Of a DNA stretch of 64,000 nt, positions 7,946-16,507 are shown in pieces; the first letter of the stretch is position 1; every line of letters starts with the position of its first letter. Made by a program: the position numbers and the translations under genes. Source of the DNA: Parapedobacter defluvii (GTDB lineage Bacteria > Bacteroidota > Bacteroidia > Sphingobacteriales > Sphingobacteriaceae); contig NZ_BMIK01000004.1 in the NCBI RefSeq assembly GCF_014642075.1, positions 124,001-188,000 of the forward strand, in the 5' to 3' direction. The notes beneath the pieces were generated by a model, which worked only from the letters and a program-made list of their open reading frames with translations, was not told the DNA's origin and did no database searches.

Positions 7946-8707
7946 TTAAATAAAATAATGGAACGTGTCGCCCCGTAATCCCATGCGGGTAGTTTCCAGT
8001 GCAATAATCTCGGCAGGGCTGATGTTGCCGAGGTTGACGTTTGACCCTAACAGGTGGATAAAATATACCTGCTGCGATTTGAGCGGGGCTTCCCAGATGA
8101 TTTTCTCGTTGGATATTTCGTTGAGGATTTCGTCAACCAGGCCCTGGCGGACTTCTCCTGATTCGCGGTACAAGCCGACATTTCCGCTTTCCCGCGATTC
8201 AGCGATCAGTCGCCACGAACCGGCTTCCAGTTCCGCTTTCATGAGGGAGATCCACTTATACGGAGCCATGATTTTGGTATTGTCCTTGGATCCCACTTCG
8301 GAAATCACCGTGACATATTGCGCTACTTTGGCGATGTATTCGCATTTCTGTTCATGCGGCAAGGCGATGGAGCCATCGGATATTTCGGCATATTCAAGCC
8401 GGTACTTTTCAATCACCCGAAGAAAGTCATCGAATTGATTCCGTACGGCAAAGGCCTCGAACAGCGTACCACCGAAATAAGGATGCACGCCTGCTTCACG
8501 GTACACAGCGAGCTTGTCTTCCAGCTTCGGTACGATCAACGCGGTGGTCCAGCCCAGTTTTATAAAATCAGTATACTCCGCCCCCACTTCCATGAAATCG
8601 GCAGCCTGCCGCACGCTCAGTCCTTTGTCCATGACCATGGTTAGGCCGTTTTCTCTTGGTTTTTCCGTTCGTTGGGGAATATTATTTAAATGAAAGTTCA
8701 TGTACAT
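7946..8707 (-). CDS. ComA-like phosphosulfolactate synthase
   Basis: A 253-residue protein of the phosphosulfolactate synthase (ComA) family. Characterised members add sulfite to phosphoenolpyruvate to give phosphosulfolactate, the first step of coenzyme M synthesis in methanogens and of sulfolactate synthesis in Bacillus. Family segments include DFIKLGWTTALIV, GGTLFEAFAV and YAEISDGSIALP, along a TIM-barrel pattern. Bacteroidota do not make coenzyme M, so the product must serve something else; sulfonolipid or sulfonate synthesis is a reasonable but untested idea. It sits directly before aroE and gldD. The start may be at 8707 or at the second Met at 8701. Family call good; reaction in this organism inferred. 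Confidence 0.85.
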   Translation of the reverse strand: MYMNFHLNNIPQRTEKPRENGLTMVMDKGLSVRQAADFMEVGAEYTDFIKLGWTTALIVPKLEDKLAVYREAGVHPYFGGTLFEAFAVRNQFDDFLRVIEKYRLEYAEISDGSIALPHEQKCEYIAKVAQYVTVISEVGSKDNTKIMAPYKWISLMKAELEAGSWRLIAESRESGNVGLYRESGEVRQGLVDEILNEISNEKIIWEAPLKSQQVYFIHLLGSNVNLGNISPAEIIALETTRMGLRGDTFHYFI

Positions 8708-8799
8708 ATAATGCTACTAACGGGAATGTGGGATGTTTCTGCGAACAAAAGACCGGAAAAATCCTGGAAAAATCCTGAAAAAAGCCATTTTTAACAGGG

Positions 8800-10203
8800 T
8801 TAAGGCATGTATTTCTTAATAACTTCTGCGATAGCCTTGTTATCGCGCAATTGTGGTAAGTATTCAAATAATACAGCGTGTTTCTTCGGATCGGATGCAA
8901 GCCCCAATTCCAGGTAATTCAGGGCTTCGTTATACCTTCCCGCAGCAATAAGGTATGCGACCATGCGATAATACAATTCTGCGCCATCCGGATTGTTCTT
9001 GATTGCTTCCGCAATGGTTTCTATCGCGCGGTCCAACTTATTGCGTTCATACAGGATGGACGAATAGTCCAACCAGGCCTCCAGATCGATGGGATTAAGC
9101 TCGACCACCTTTTCATACGCCGCTTCCGCTTCGTCCAATTGTTTGAGTTTATAGCGGGCGTCGGCGATGGCAAACCAATAGTCGGGATTGTCCGATTCGA
9201 TGTCGAGCGCCTTTTTGTAAAAATGCAGGGACTCAAAATACCGCTCTTCATAATCCAGCGTTACTCCGATGCCAAACCAGGCATCGGCTAGGTTTGCGTC
9301 GATTTTAACCGCTTTTTTATAATACGATCGTGCCTCGTCCATCTGCTCCAGTTTTTCATAGCATTCGCCGATGGCACAGTAGGTTTCCGCTCCCGGGGGT
9401 TCATATTCGAAAGTCTGTTTGTAGACTTCGATCGCGTCGTTGTATTTATCGAGGTTGACCAATGCATTCCCTTTATTGAAGTACGCAGAGGCGAAATTAT
9501 CTTTGATCAGGATCGCATAATCGTAGGCGTCGATAGCCTCTTCGTAGCGGTTCAGCTTGTGGTAAGCATTTCCAAGATTATACCAGCCAGCGTACGAATA
9601 CGGATCGTTGTCGATATATTGCTTATAGAAGCCTATGCTTTCCTCCTGCCGATCCAAGACATCGTAGCAAAATGCAAGCTCATAGAGTGCATCCTGATTC
9701 TCCATGTTCTGCTCCAGGCTACGTTTTAAGAAATGAATGGCTTTTTCGTAGTCTCCTTTGTTTTGGTGTAAAAGGGCAATCTGCAAATAAATTTCATCCG
9801 GATTTTCCGCAAATTCCAACGCCTTGTTCAGGCTGCTGAACGCCTCATCGTAACGCTCTAAATTACCGAGGATACCCCCTTTGATGAGGTAGATATCGCC
9901 TTCGGAAGGTTCCAATGTTTCTGCTTTATCCAGCGACTCAAGTGCACGCGCGAACTGGCTGGTCACCGCAAATAATTGAGCCTGTTTAAGGTAAAAAACT
10001 GCGGCAAATGGATGTTGACTTACTGCATAATCAACTACTTGTAGGGCTTTGATCGGATCATTTTTATCCATATAGTAGTCAATAATCCCTTCAAAAGCCT
10101 GTGTATCAAAAAAGTACTGATCCTTATTGCGAATCATTTCTTCGTAACGTGCTACCGAAAATTTAGGATCTTCGGCAGGCCCATATTCGAAATCGTCTTC
10201 CAT
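8800..10203 (-). CDS. Large tetratricopeptide-repeat protein
   Basis: A 467-residue protein made almost wholly of TPR units of 34 residues (for example SYAGWYNLGNAYHKLNRYEE, SAYFNKGNALVNLDKYND), roughly eleven copies. No signal peptide or membrane helix is visible, so it is probably cytoplasmic and serves as a protein-binding scaffold. The N-terminus is strongly acidic (MEDDFEYGPAEDP). It lies 92 bp upstream of the ComA-like gene in the same direction and may belong to that operon; the gap holds two copies of an 11-bp repeat reading CAGGATTTTTC on the minus strand. Function unknown. Confidence 0.85.
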   Translation of the reverse strand: MEDDFEYGPAEDPKFSVARYEEMIRNKDQYFFDTQAFEGIIDYYMDKNDPIKALQVVDYAVSQHPFAAVFYLKQAQLFAVTSQFARALESLDKAETLEPSEGDIYLIKGGILGNLERYDEAFSSLNKALEFAENPDEIYLQIALLHQNKGDYEKAIHFLKRSLEQNMENQDALYELAFCYDVLDRQEESIGFYKQYIDNDPYSYAGWYNLGNAYHKLNRYEEAIDAYDYAILIKDNFASAYFNKGNALVNLDKYNDAIEVYKQTFEYEPPGAETYCAIGECYEKLEQMDEARSYYKKAVKIDANLADAWFGIGVTLDYEERYFESLHFYKKALDIESDNPDYWFAIADARYKLKQLDEAEAAYEKVVELNPIDLEAWLDYSSILYERNKLDRAIETIAEAIKNNPDGAELYYRMVAYLIAAGRYNEALNYLELGLASDPKKHAVLFEYLPQLRDNKAIAEVIKKYMP

Positions 10204-10452
10204 CTATACTCCTAATTTTTAAGAACTAATACCTAGGCTTTCACCCTCACACACAGTCATGTTTGATGATAACAAAATAGGATTTATGAGGTAATATTGT
10301 CAACATAAGTTTTCAACAATTTGACAAATTCGCCCCAAAACCAAAGAAAACCAATTGATTACAATAAACGAATTACACCCATTTCCCACCATTCCTGTGT
10401 CAAATATGCTGCAAATATACATAAAACGGGCTAAAAAATTGGTATTTTAAAG

Positions 10453-10480
10453 CTGACGGCTATCGGCTGACGGCTATCGG
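10453..10480. repeat. Two tandem 14-bp repeats
   Basis: The unit CTGACGGCTATCGG occurs twice in perfect tandem, followed by a degenerate third copy (to about 10492). Its G+C content is higher than that of the AT-rich surroundings. Similar short CTGA/GCTAT repeats are seen between genes in other Bacteroidota; no function is known to me. Confidence 0.7.
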
Positions 10481-10538
10481 CTGCAGGCTGAGCATGCCAA
10501 GGCCCTCTTTTCAAATACAACTATTTTCTATCCAATGC

Positions 10539-10550
10539 GTAAACGTTTGC
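10539..10550. promoter_or_regulatory. LacI-type operator-like palindrome upstream of kduI
   Basis: GTAAACGTTTGC is an inverted repeat centred on CG with one mismatched pair, the usual shape of LacI/GalR-family operators. It lies about 64 bases before the kduI ATG, just upstream of the -7-like TAATTTAG, where a bound repressor would block polymerase. Candidates in the window are the LacI proteins at 95 and 37304; neither link is proven. Confidence 0.45.
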
Positions 10551-10613
10551 ATGATTGAAATAATGTGCTTAATTTAGCACAGAATCCAATTTAGAGACGA
10601 AATAACAAAAGCA

Positions 10614-11456
10614 ATGAGCGTAAATTACGAATCGCGTTATGCGATTGGCCCACATGAAACCAAGGCGTTGGATACAAAGGCGTTGCGGGACAATTTTTTA
10701 ATTGAAAACGTGTTTGCGGATGATACCATACAATTGGTATATACCCATTACGACCGCTACCTGGCGGGTGGAGCGAAGCCGGTAGGCAAACCTCTTCCGT
10801 TGGAAACCATTGACGCGCTGAAAGCATCCTATTTTTTGGAGCGGCGTGAATTGGGTATCATCAACGTGGGCGGTGCGGGGAAGGTTTCTGTGGACGGTGA
10901 AGTGTATGAACTGGGCTTTAAAGAGGCTTTGTATGTAGGCCGAGGGCACCGGGATGTGGTGTTTTCCAGTGACAATGCTGGAAGGCCGGCCAAGTTTTAC
11001 CTGAATTCAGCGCCGGCACACCGTGCGTATCCATCCAAGAAAGTGACGAAAGCCGAAGCGGAAACCGTGGAGCTAGGAAGCCTGGAAACAGCCAATCACC
11101 GCGTAATCAATAAATTATTGGTCAACAGTGTAGTCGAGACCTGTCAATTACAGATGGGAATGACCGAATTGAAAACCGGCAGTGTATGGAATACCATGCC
11201 AGCACACACCCATGACCGCCGCATGGAAGTTTATTTTTATTTTGAGGTTCCTGAAGGTCAATCCGTAAGTCATTTCATGGGCCAACCAGAAGAAACGCGT
11301 CACATCTGGATGCAAAACGAACAGGCAGTAATTTCTCCTCCTTGGTCCATTCATGCCGGTGCGGGCACTAGCAATTATACCTTCATCTGGGGAATGGCGG
11401 GCGAAAACCTCGACTATGACGATATGGACAAACGTGCCATTACTGAATTGAAATAA
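10614..11456 (+). CDS. kduI: 5-dehydro-4-deoxy-D-glucuronate isomerase
   Basis: KduI converts 5-dehydro-4-deoxyglucuronate (from lyase cleavage of pectin or other uronate polymers) to 3-deoxy-D-glycero-2,5-hexodiulosonate. The 280-residue protein has normal length and the family N-terminus (YAIGPHETKALDTKALRDNF). The metal-binding part of the cupin is visible in MPAHTHDRRMEVYFYFEVPE near residue 195, and HIWMQNEQAVISPPWSIHAG follows. It heads a plus-strand operon with the DUF4861 gene and kduD. KduI can also act on plain hexuronates in some bacteria. Confidence 0.96.
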   Translation: MSVNYESRYAIGPHETKALDTKALRDNFLIENVFADDTIQLVYTHYDRYLAGGAKPVGKPLPLETIDALKASYFLERRELGIINVGGAGKVSVDGEVYELGFKEALYVGRGHRDVVFSSDNAGRPAKFYLNSAPAHRAYPSKKVTKAEAETVELGSLETANHRVINKLLVNSVVETCQLQMGMTELKTGSVWNTMPAHTHDRRMEVYFYFEVPEGQSVSHFMGQPEETRHIWMQNEQAVISPPWSIHAGAGTSNYTFIWGMAGENLDYDDMDKRAITELK

Positions 11457-11482
11457 TACATCTCAAAAACAGGAATAAGACA

Positions 11483-12616
11483 ATGCATAAAACAACTAAT
11501 CTGGGCTGCTTGCTTTTGGTGTACACCCTGTTGACTGCATGTGGGACTGGCCAACGGAAACAAACCATTGTTATCAGCAATCCAACTAACCAGAATCGGC
11601 ATGAGCTGGTTGCCATCCCTTATGCGGAATGGACAGGCGCCTTCGGAACAGAGAGTGTCTTTAAAATTATAGACGCATCAAGTGGCATAGAAATCCCCTA
11701 CCAACTGGAAACAAAGGGAACGCCGTCAACGCAGCACATTTTGCTTGAAGTAACGGTCCGGGCATCGGAACGTATCATGCTGACCGTGGAAAAATCGGCC
11801 CCGGCTCCGGTGCGGGCACGTACATACGCACGCTACGTGCCCGAGCGGTATGACGACTTTGCCTGGGAAAATGATGTGGTGGCTTTCCGGATGTACGGTA
11901 AGGCACTCGAAGGGCGGCCGGATGATGCTCACGGGCTTGATCTCTGGTCAAAAAGAACGACAGACCTGGTGGTTGATAAATGGTATGCCAACGGAGATTA
12001 CCATACGGATCATGGAGAAGGCATGGATTATTACTCGGTCGGAATGACCTTGGGAGCGGGAGATATCGCTCCATTTGCCGACGATACCATCGTCTTTTCC
12101 AAGCACTATCGTCAATATGAAATAGTGGACAATGGCCCATTGCGGAGTACGTTTAGACTCACGTATGAACCGTGGCAGGTGGGAACGAGAACGGTGTCGG
12201 TCACTAAGCAGTTTACGTTGGATGCGGGATCGCAACTGAACCGTGTAGATGTCACATACTCGGTAGACGGAGAAGGCGTACTGCCGGTAGCCATTGGCGT
12301 TGCACGCAGGGAACAGCCGGGAAATCTTTTGCAGGAAGAACAAGCAGGTATCTTTGGGTATTGGGAGCCTGAGATCGGTAATCACGGCATTACCGGAGTC
12401 GGGGTTATTCTGGAAAAAGGGGGTTTTTCGGGGTTTGGCGAATTATCCAATCAATACCTGGCTTTCACGGAAGCAACAGATGGAACGCCGCTGACGTACT
12501 ACGTAGGGGGAGCGTGGAACAGAGCGGGAACTTATACGTCTGCAGAAGCATGGTTTGATTACTTGCATGCATTTAAGGAACGGTTGGCTTCGCCGCTAAA
12601 CGTAGAAATAAACTAA
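11483..12616 (+). CDS. DUF4861 family lipoprotein
   Basis: A 377-residue lipoprotein with signal peptide and lipobox LLTAC. The conserved body includes YHTDHGEGMDYYSVGMTLGA near residue 175. I assign it to DUF4861, a family often found beside kduI and kduD or with uronate-polymer degradation genes; the beta-rich sequence would fit a sugar-binding or lyase-like fold, but no activity is known to me. It starts 26 bp after kduI and ends 9 bp before kduD, so it is cotranscribed. A role on uronate-containing oligosaccharides at the cell envelope is inferred from this position. Confidence 0.78.
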   Translation: MHKTTNLGCLLLVYTLLTACGTGQRKQTIVISNPTNQNRHELVAIPYAEWTGAFGTESVFKIIDASSGIEIPYQLETKGTPSTQHILLEVTVRASERIMLTVEKSAPAPVRARTYARYVPERYDDFAWENDVVAFRMYGKALEGRPDDAHGLDLWSKRTTDLVVDKWYANGDYHTDHGEGMDYYSVGMTLGAGDIAPFADDTIVFSKHYRQYEIVDNGPLRSTFRLTYEPWQVGTRTVSVTKQFTLDAGSQLNRVDVTYSVDGEGVLPVAIGVARREQPGNLLQEEQAGIFGYWEPEIGNHGITGVGVILEKGGFSGFGELSNQYLAFTEATDGTPLTYYVGGAWNRAGTYTSAEAWFDYLHAFKERLASPLNVEIN

Positions 12617-12625
12617 TAATCAGTA

Positions 12626-13396
12626 ATGGCAATCACACACTTATTTGATCTAACGGGTAAAATTGCGCTGGTGACGGGGTGCAAAAGAGGAATCGGAAAG
12701 GCGATTGCGGAAGCGTTAGCCGAAGCAGGTGCAGACATTATTGGCGTGTCCGCATCGTTGGAGACTGGGGGAAGTGAGGTTTCGGCATCGGTAGAGCGAT
12801 TGGGGCGCAAGTTTTATGCCTATCAAGCCGATTTTGGCAACAGAGAGGCGCTGTATGCATTTATCAAGCAGATCCGGGCGGAACATCCCCGCATTGATAT
12901 TTTGTTTAACAATGCCGGAACCATCCTGCGTAAGCCTGCTGCGGAGCACCCCGATGACTACTGGGATGCCGTGGTTGGGATCAATCAAAACGCTCCGTTT
13001 ATCCTCACGCGCGAAATCGGGAGGGACATGGTGGCACGTGGCAGCGGTAAGATTATTTTCACGGCTTCACTGCTTACCTTTCAGGGGGGTATCAACGTGC
13101 CGGGCTATGCCGCCTCCAAAGGTGCGGTAGGGCAGTTAACCAAGGCGTTTGCCAATGAATGGGCATCGAAGGGTGTCAACGTGAACGCCATTGCGCCGGG
13201 TTACATCTCCACCGATAATACGGAGGCACTGCGTGCCGATCCCGACCGAAGCCGTTCAATTCTGGAACGCATACCCGCGGGCCGATGGGGTGAATCCGAG
13301 GATTTCAAAGGACCGGCCGTGTTTTTAGCTTCTGATGCGTCCAACTACGTGCATGGAACTATTCTGACGGTGGATGGCGGCTGGATGGGAAGGTAG
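12626..13396 (+). CDS. kduD: 2-dehydro-3-deoxy-D-gluconate 5-dehydrogenase
   Basis: KduD reduces the diketo product of KduI to 2-keto-3-deoxygluconate, which enters central metabolism through KDG kinase and aldolase. The 256-residue short-chain dehydrogenase has the cofactor motif TGCKRGIGKAIAEALAEAG, NNAGT near residue 90, catalytic Ser in FTASLL, and YAASK with the catalytic Tyr and Lys near residue 158. Pairing with kduI supports KduD over other SDRs. KDG kinase and aldolase genes are not in the window. Confidence 0.93.
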   Translation: MAITHLFDLTGKIALVTGCKRGIGKAIAEALAEAGADIIGVSASLETGGSEVSASVERLGRKFYAYQADFGNREALYAFIKQIRAEHPRIDILFNNAGTILRKPAAEHPDDYWDAVVGINQNAPFILTREIGRDMVARGSGKIIFTASLLTFQGGINVPGYAASKGAVGQLTKAFANEWASKGVNVNAIAPGYISTDNTEALRADPDRSRSILERIPAGRWGESEDFKGPAVFLASDASNYVHGTILTVDGGWMGR

Positions 13397-13421
13397 AGGG
13401 TGGTCGGTGATGGGTGGACGG

Positions 13422-14000
13422 TTATCGATACAGGCCTTTATTTTCGATGAAGGCCATTACGCTGTCTGGCACAAAGTACCGGATGTTTTTGCCGTTTTTC
13501 ACGGCGTTGCGGATGAAGGTGGATGAAAATTCCATCAATGGGGTGTCGGTAAGCGTAATGGAGGGATGCTGGGTCCACTCCGGTGCGGCAGGATAATCGG
13601 GCCTGGGGTAGACCTGGATATGATAGTCGCGCAGGATGATTTCGTAATTCTTCCATTTTTTGAGCGACTGGAGGTTATCTGACCCCATGATAAGCACGAA
13701 GTCGGTTGTTGGATATTTTTCCCGTAGGTGTATGAGGGTATCGATGGTGTAGGAAGGTTGGGGCAGCGAAAACTCAATGGTGCTGCTGCGGATGTTCTCG
13801 GCGCGTTCAATAGCGAGGTTCACCATCTCCAGCCGGTCGTACATATTGATGAGGGAACCTTTTTTCTTCAACGGATTGTGGGGAGATACTACCAGCCACA
13901 CTTCATCAAGTCCGGTATAATTTGCCATGTAATTGGCGATGATCAGATGCCCGGTATGTATGGGATTGAACGAACCGAAAAACAATCCTATTTTCCGCAT
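13422..14000 (-). CDS. nadD: Nicotinate-nucleotide adenylyltransferase
   Basis: NadD joins ATP and nicotinate mononucleotide to make deamido-NAD in NAD synthesis. The 192-residue protein has the nucleotidyltransferase signature GSFNPIHTGHLIIAN at residues 9-23 and the second signature FSSTFIRNAVKNG near residue 165. It follows gmk by 11 bp in the same direction, forming a yicC-gmk-nadD run. Confidence 0.95.
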   Translation of the reverse strand: MRKIGLFFGSFNPIHTGHLIIANYMANYTGLDEVWLVVSPHNPLKKKGSLINMYDRLEMVNLAIERAENIRSSTIEFSLPQPSYTIDTLIHLREKYPTTDFVLIMGSDNLQSLKKWKNYEIILRDYHIQVYPRPDYPAAPEWTQHPSITLTDTPLMEFSSTFIRNAVKNGKNIRYFVPDSVMAFIENKGLYR

Positions 14001-14011
14001 GGCATATTCCT

Positions 14012-14584
14012 TTATTCCGTCGAGAGGAAGGTAAGCATCAATTGTTCGGCTTCGGTGCAGGCTACGTCAAGATTGTCATTCTTGAGAATGACGTCAAAAC
14101 GGTCTGCATACACAAGCTCTTTTTCCGCCTTTGCAACCCGTTCACGCAGCTTTTCTTCGCTATCCGTACCGCGCCCGCGCAGGCGCTGTACCAAAACTTC
14201 CAACGAAGGCGGCTGTACAAATATAGCGAGGGCCCGGTCGCCGAATTTACGTTTGAGGTGCAGGCCTCCTTCCACGTCGATATCGAAGATGACGTGTTTT
14301 CCGAGGGCCCATATCCGTTCCACTTCCGAGCGGAGCGTGCCGTAAAATGTACCCGAATAGACCTCCTCAAATTCAATGAATTCTTTTTTTGCAACCCGGT
14401 GCAGAAATTCTTCCTTGGAGATAAAATAGTAATCTCTTCCGTTCACTTCGCCTTCGCGGGGCGTGCGCGTGCTGGCCGAAATCGAAAACGAAATCTTGTC
14501 GGGATGTTTGGACAGCAGGTGCCTAACGATGGTGGTTTTGCCCGCACCGGAAGGAGCAGAGAATATGACGAGTTTACCTTCCAT
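14012..14584 (-). CDS. gmk: Guanylate kinase
   Basis: Converts GMP to GDP with ATP. The 190-residue protein has the P-loop FSAPSGAGKTTIV at residues 8-20, the GMP-binding STRTPREGEVNGRDYYFIS near residue 38, and IDVEGGLHLKRKFG near residue 98. Length is typical. It begins four bases after yicC ends. Confidence 0.96.
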   Translation of the reverse strand: MEGKLVIFSAPSGAGKTTIVRHLLSKHPDKISFSISASTRTPREGEVNGRDYYFISKEEFLHRVAKKEFIEFEEVYSGTFYGTLRSEVERIWALGKHVIFDIDVEGGLHLKRKFGDRALAIFVQPPSLEVLVQRLRGRGTDSEEKLRERVAKAEKELVYADRFDVILKNDNLDVACTEAEQLMLTFLSTE

Positions 14585-14588
14585 GGGA

Positions 14589-15464
14589 TTACAGCACGTT
14601 TAGCAGTTGTTCCTTAATCTTTTCGAGTTCTTCTTTCATGCGTATTACGATCTGTTGGATTCCCGCATGGTTAGCTTTAGAGCCCAGTGTATTGATTTCC
14701 CGGCCCATTTCCTGGGAAATGAAACCGAGCTTCTTGCCGTTGGCATCTGCTGCGTCAAGCGCCTGCAGGAAATAATTGCAATGGCTACGCAAACGCACCT
14801 TCTCTTCGGTGATGTCCAGCTTGTCGATGTAAAAGATCAGTTCCTGTTCAAACCGGTTCATATCGACATTTTCCTTACCAACAGTTTCGTCCATATACTG
14901 GCTGATCCGGTCACGGATGAGGGGTATGCGGTCGGTTTCAACCGCTTCGACTTCCGTCAACAGACGGAGAATGTCCTGAGTCCGTGTAGATAGGTCCTGT
15001 TTGAGCACGACACCTTCGTCCTTCCGGAACTCGTTAAGCTGGGCTACCGCCTCCTGAAAGGCATTCAGGAGCAGGGCGGCTTCTTCTTCGTCTGCCTCCT
15101 CTTCGTTGTGGCTGATGACCTCGGGCATGTTGAGGGCCAGCTCAAACAGATTTCCGCGGTTGGTACCCAACTCGTTGGCCACAGCCTCCAGCTGTCGGAA
15201 ATAATTTTTAAGCAATTCTGTATTGATGGTAGCTGCGGCAGCCGTCTGATCCACATACTCCACGGTAACGGTGATGTTTACCTTGCCCCGCTCGATAAGC
15301 CGGGTGCATTCGCTGCGGAGCGTTAGCTCTTTGTCGGAAAAGGCTTTGGGCAGTCGCAGTGTTAATTCCAGAAACTTGGAGTTCAGGGATTTTATTTCGA
15401 CGGTATATTTTACCTTATGGTTGTCTCTGGCACCGCAGCCATACCCAGTCATGGATTTAATCAT
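14589..15464 (-). CDS. yicC: YicC-family endoribonuclease-like protein
   Basis: A 291-residue YicC/DUF1732 family protein. E. coli YicC is reported to act as an endoribonuclease affecting small RNA turnover. The family N-terminus MIKSMTGYG is exact and fixes the ATG at 15464 rather than the longer frame to 15545; the C-terminus (EMGREINTLGSKANHAGIQQ) is also typical. A TACCTTTG box ends three bases before the ATG. Head of the yicC-gmk-nadD operon, a pairing of yicC with gmk seen across many bacteria. Confidence 0.93.
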   Translation of the reverse strand: MIKSMTGYGCGARDNHKVKYTVEIKSLNSKFLELTLRLPKAFSDKELTLRSECTRLIERGKVNITVTVEYVDQTAAAATINTELLKNYFRQLEAVANELGTNRGNLFELALNMPEVISHNEEEADEEEAALLLNAFQEAVAQLNEFRKDEGVVLKQDLSTRTQDILRLLTEVEAVETDRIPLIRDRISQYMDETVGKENVDMNRFEQELIFYIDKLDITEEKVRLRSHCNYFLQALDAADANGKKLGFISQEMGREINTLGSKANHAGIQQIVIRMKEELEKIKEQLLNVL

Positions 15465-15467
15465 GTG

Positions 15468-15475
15468 CAAAGGTA
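15468..15475 (-). promoter_or_regulatory. -7 promoter box of the yicC-gmk-nadD operon
   Basis: Minus strand TACCTTTG, an exact TAnnTTTG match, with only CAC between it and the ATG; the mRNA is expected to lack a leader. Confidence 0.6.
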
Positions 15476-15526
15476 ACAAATAAAAGCCGAGCGGAGCAAC
15501 GGTGCGCGTTTGCGTTTTTTGAACAG

Positions 15527-15566
15527 TATGCTTGAACAACCGCACCGGTGCAGTTGCTCAAGCATA
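15527..15566. terminator. Long imperfect palindrome after the DUF4097 gene
   Basis: Arms of 14 bases (15527-15540 and 15553-15566) pair with one mismatch, and the 12-base middle holds the palindrome GCACCGGTGC, so nearly all 40 bases can fold. It lies just after the DUF4097 stop (15581, minus strand) and is a likely transcription end. No clear T-run follows on the minus strand, so termination is inferred. Confidence 0.55.
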
Positions 15567-15580
15567 TCATGGAGAGTTAA

Positions 15581-16450
15581 CTACGATGAGGTGCGCAGAT
15601 AGACATTTTTATAGGACGACTTCAGGATGATGTGCGTGCCACCTCCGTTGATTGATCCTTCGATCTGCTCGGAGACACTGCCTATAGCCACGGGAGGCGT
15701 TGGCGGAGGCATATCCGGAAATATCGTTTCCGCGGCCGGGTCCCCCGTAACCGCCTTTATCGAAGGCTCGGTTTTTTCGGTCATTGATTTGGGCTCGGTT
15801 TTTATATCAAATGCCTCCGCCGCATATAGCTTACCGTAGGAAGTGCTCAGAGAGAGCGTAGCTTTGGTCGCCGCAGGAAGGGATACATCGACATGGCCAT
15901 ATACCGATACAATGGAAATGGGGCCGGTGATCGACGGATTAAAAACAGCTTCCACACCGTTGTATACCGACTTGACGTTCATCGGCCCACTGTTATCCTC
16001 CAACCTTACTTCGTTATAACTCGTGGACACTTCGATTTCACCCCGAATTCCTTTGATGAGGAGAGAATCTGCCATAAAACTGTTGTCGTTGTGGAAAACA
16101 ACGCCCATTTGCCGGGGGACACGGATGCGCAGCAGCTCTTCGTCATTCTGGTTTCCCACCGCGAAAACCTCGATGTTTCCGTCTTTTTCAACGACACTTA
16201 TTCCCAAGCCGGTGTTATCTTTGAGTCCGGTGCTGCTCAATACCTGGAGGCCCTTCGCTCGCTCGTCTTCTTCTTCTACAGTTCCTGCTTTTGAGAAAAT
16301 AATTTCGTTTCCATCGTAGCCCTCGATCCGTGCACCCTGAAGGTTGACTAGTAGTTTGCCGTTGTTTTTGCTGACGCGGTAATCGCGCTGGGCCCATGCG
16401 GGGATGCTCAGTAGCGTGAGCAGCGCGAAAGTGAGAATTTGCTTGTTCAT
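15581..16450 (-). CDS. DUF4097-like secreted beta-repeat protein
   Basis: A 289-residue protein with a signal peptide (MNKQILTFALLTLLSIPAWA, cleavage before QRDY). The body is a run of short beta strands with SxxGxV/xLxTSYG-like spacing (GEIEVSTSYNEVRLEDNSG, VYGHVDVSLPAATKATLSLS), the pattern of DUF4097 beta-solenoid proteins. It is the last gene of a unit with an ECF sigma factor and a membrane HEAT-like protein; DUF4097 proteins frequently accompany such regulators. Likely periplasmic or surface-exposed; function unknown. Confidence 0.75.
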   Translation of the reverse strand: MNKQILTFALLTLLSIPAWAQRDYRVSKNNGKLLVNLQGARIEGYDGNEIIFSKAGTVEEEDERAKGLQVLSSTGLKDNTGLGISVVEKDGNIEVFAVGNQNDEELLRIRVPRQMGVVFHNDNSFMADSLLIKGIRGEIEVSTSYNEVRLEDNSGPMNVKSVYNGVEAVFNPSITGPISIVSVYGHVDVSLPAATKATLSLSTSYGKLYAAEAFDIKTEPKSMTEKTEPSIKAVTGDPAAETIFPDMPPPTPPVAIGSVSEQIEGSINGGGTHIILKSSYKNVYLRTSS

Positions 16451-16507
16451 ATGATTTTATATTTTCTGTTTTACCAGTTGTTGTTACGATTTTGACAGGG
16501 ATATTAC

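Larger units (their letters stand above)
10204..10613. other. Intergenic region between divergent TPR and kduI genes
   Basis: 410 bases without a gene. The half near the TPR gene is AT-rich and presumably holds its promoter. The middle holds a short tandem repeat (10453-10480). The part before kduI holds an operator-like palindrome (10539-10550) and a weak -7-like TAATTTAG. I see no RNA gene. Confidence 0.6.

Noticed and set aside
10453-10492. Tandem repeat considered as a CRISPR or attachment site
   Set aside because: Two copies of 14 bp without spacers, no cas genes, no integrase or tRNA nearby.
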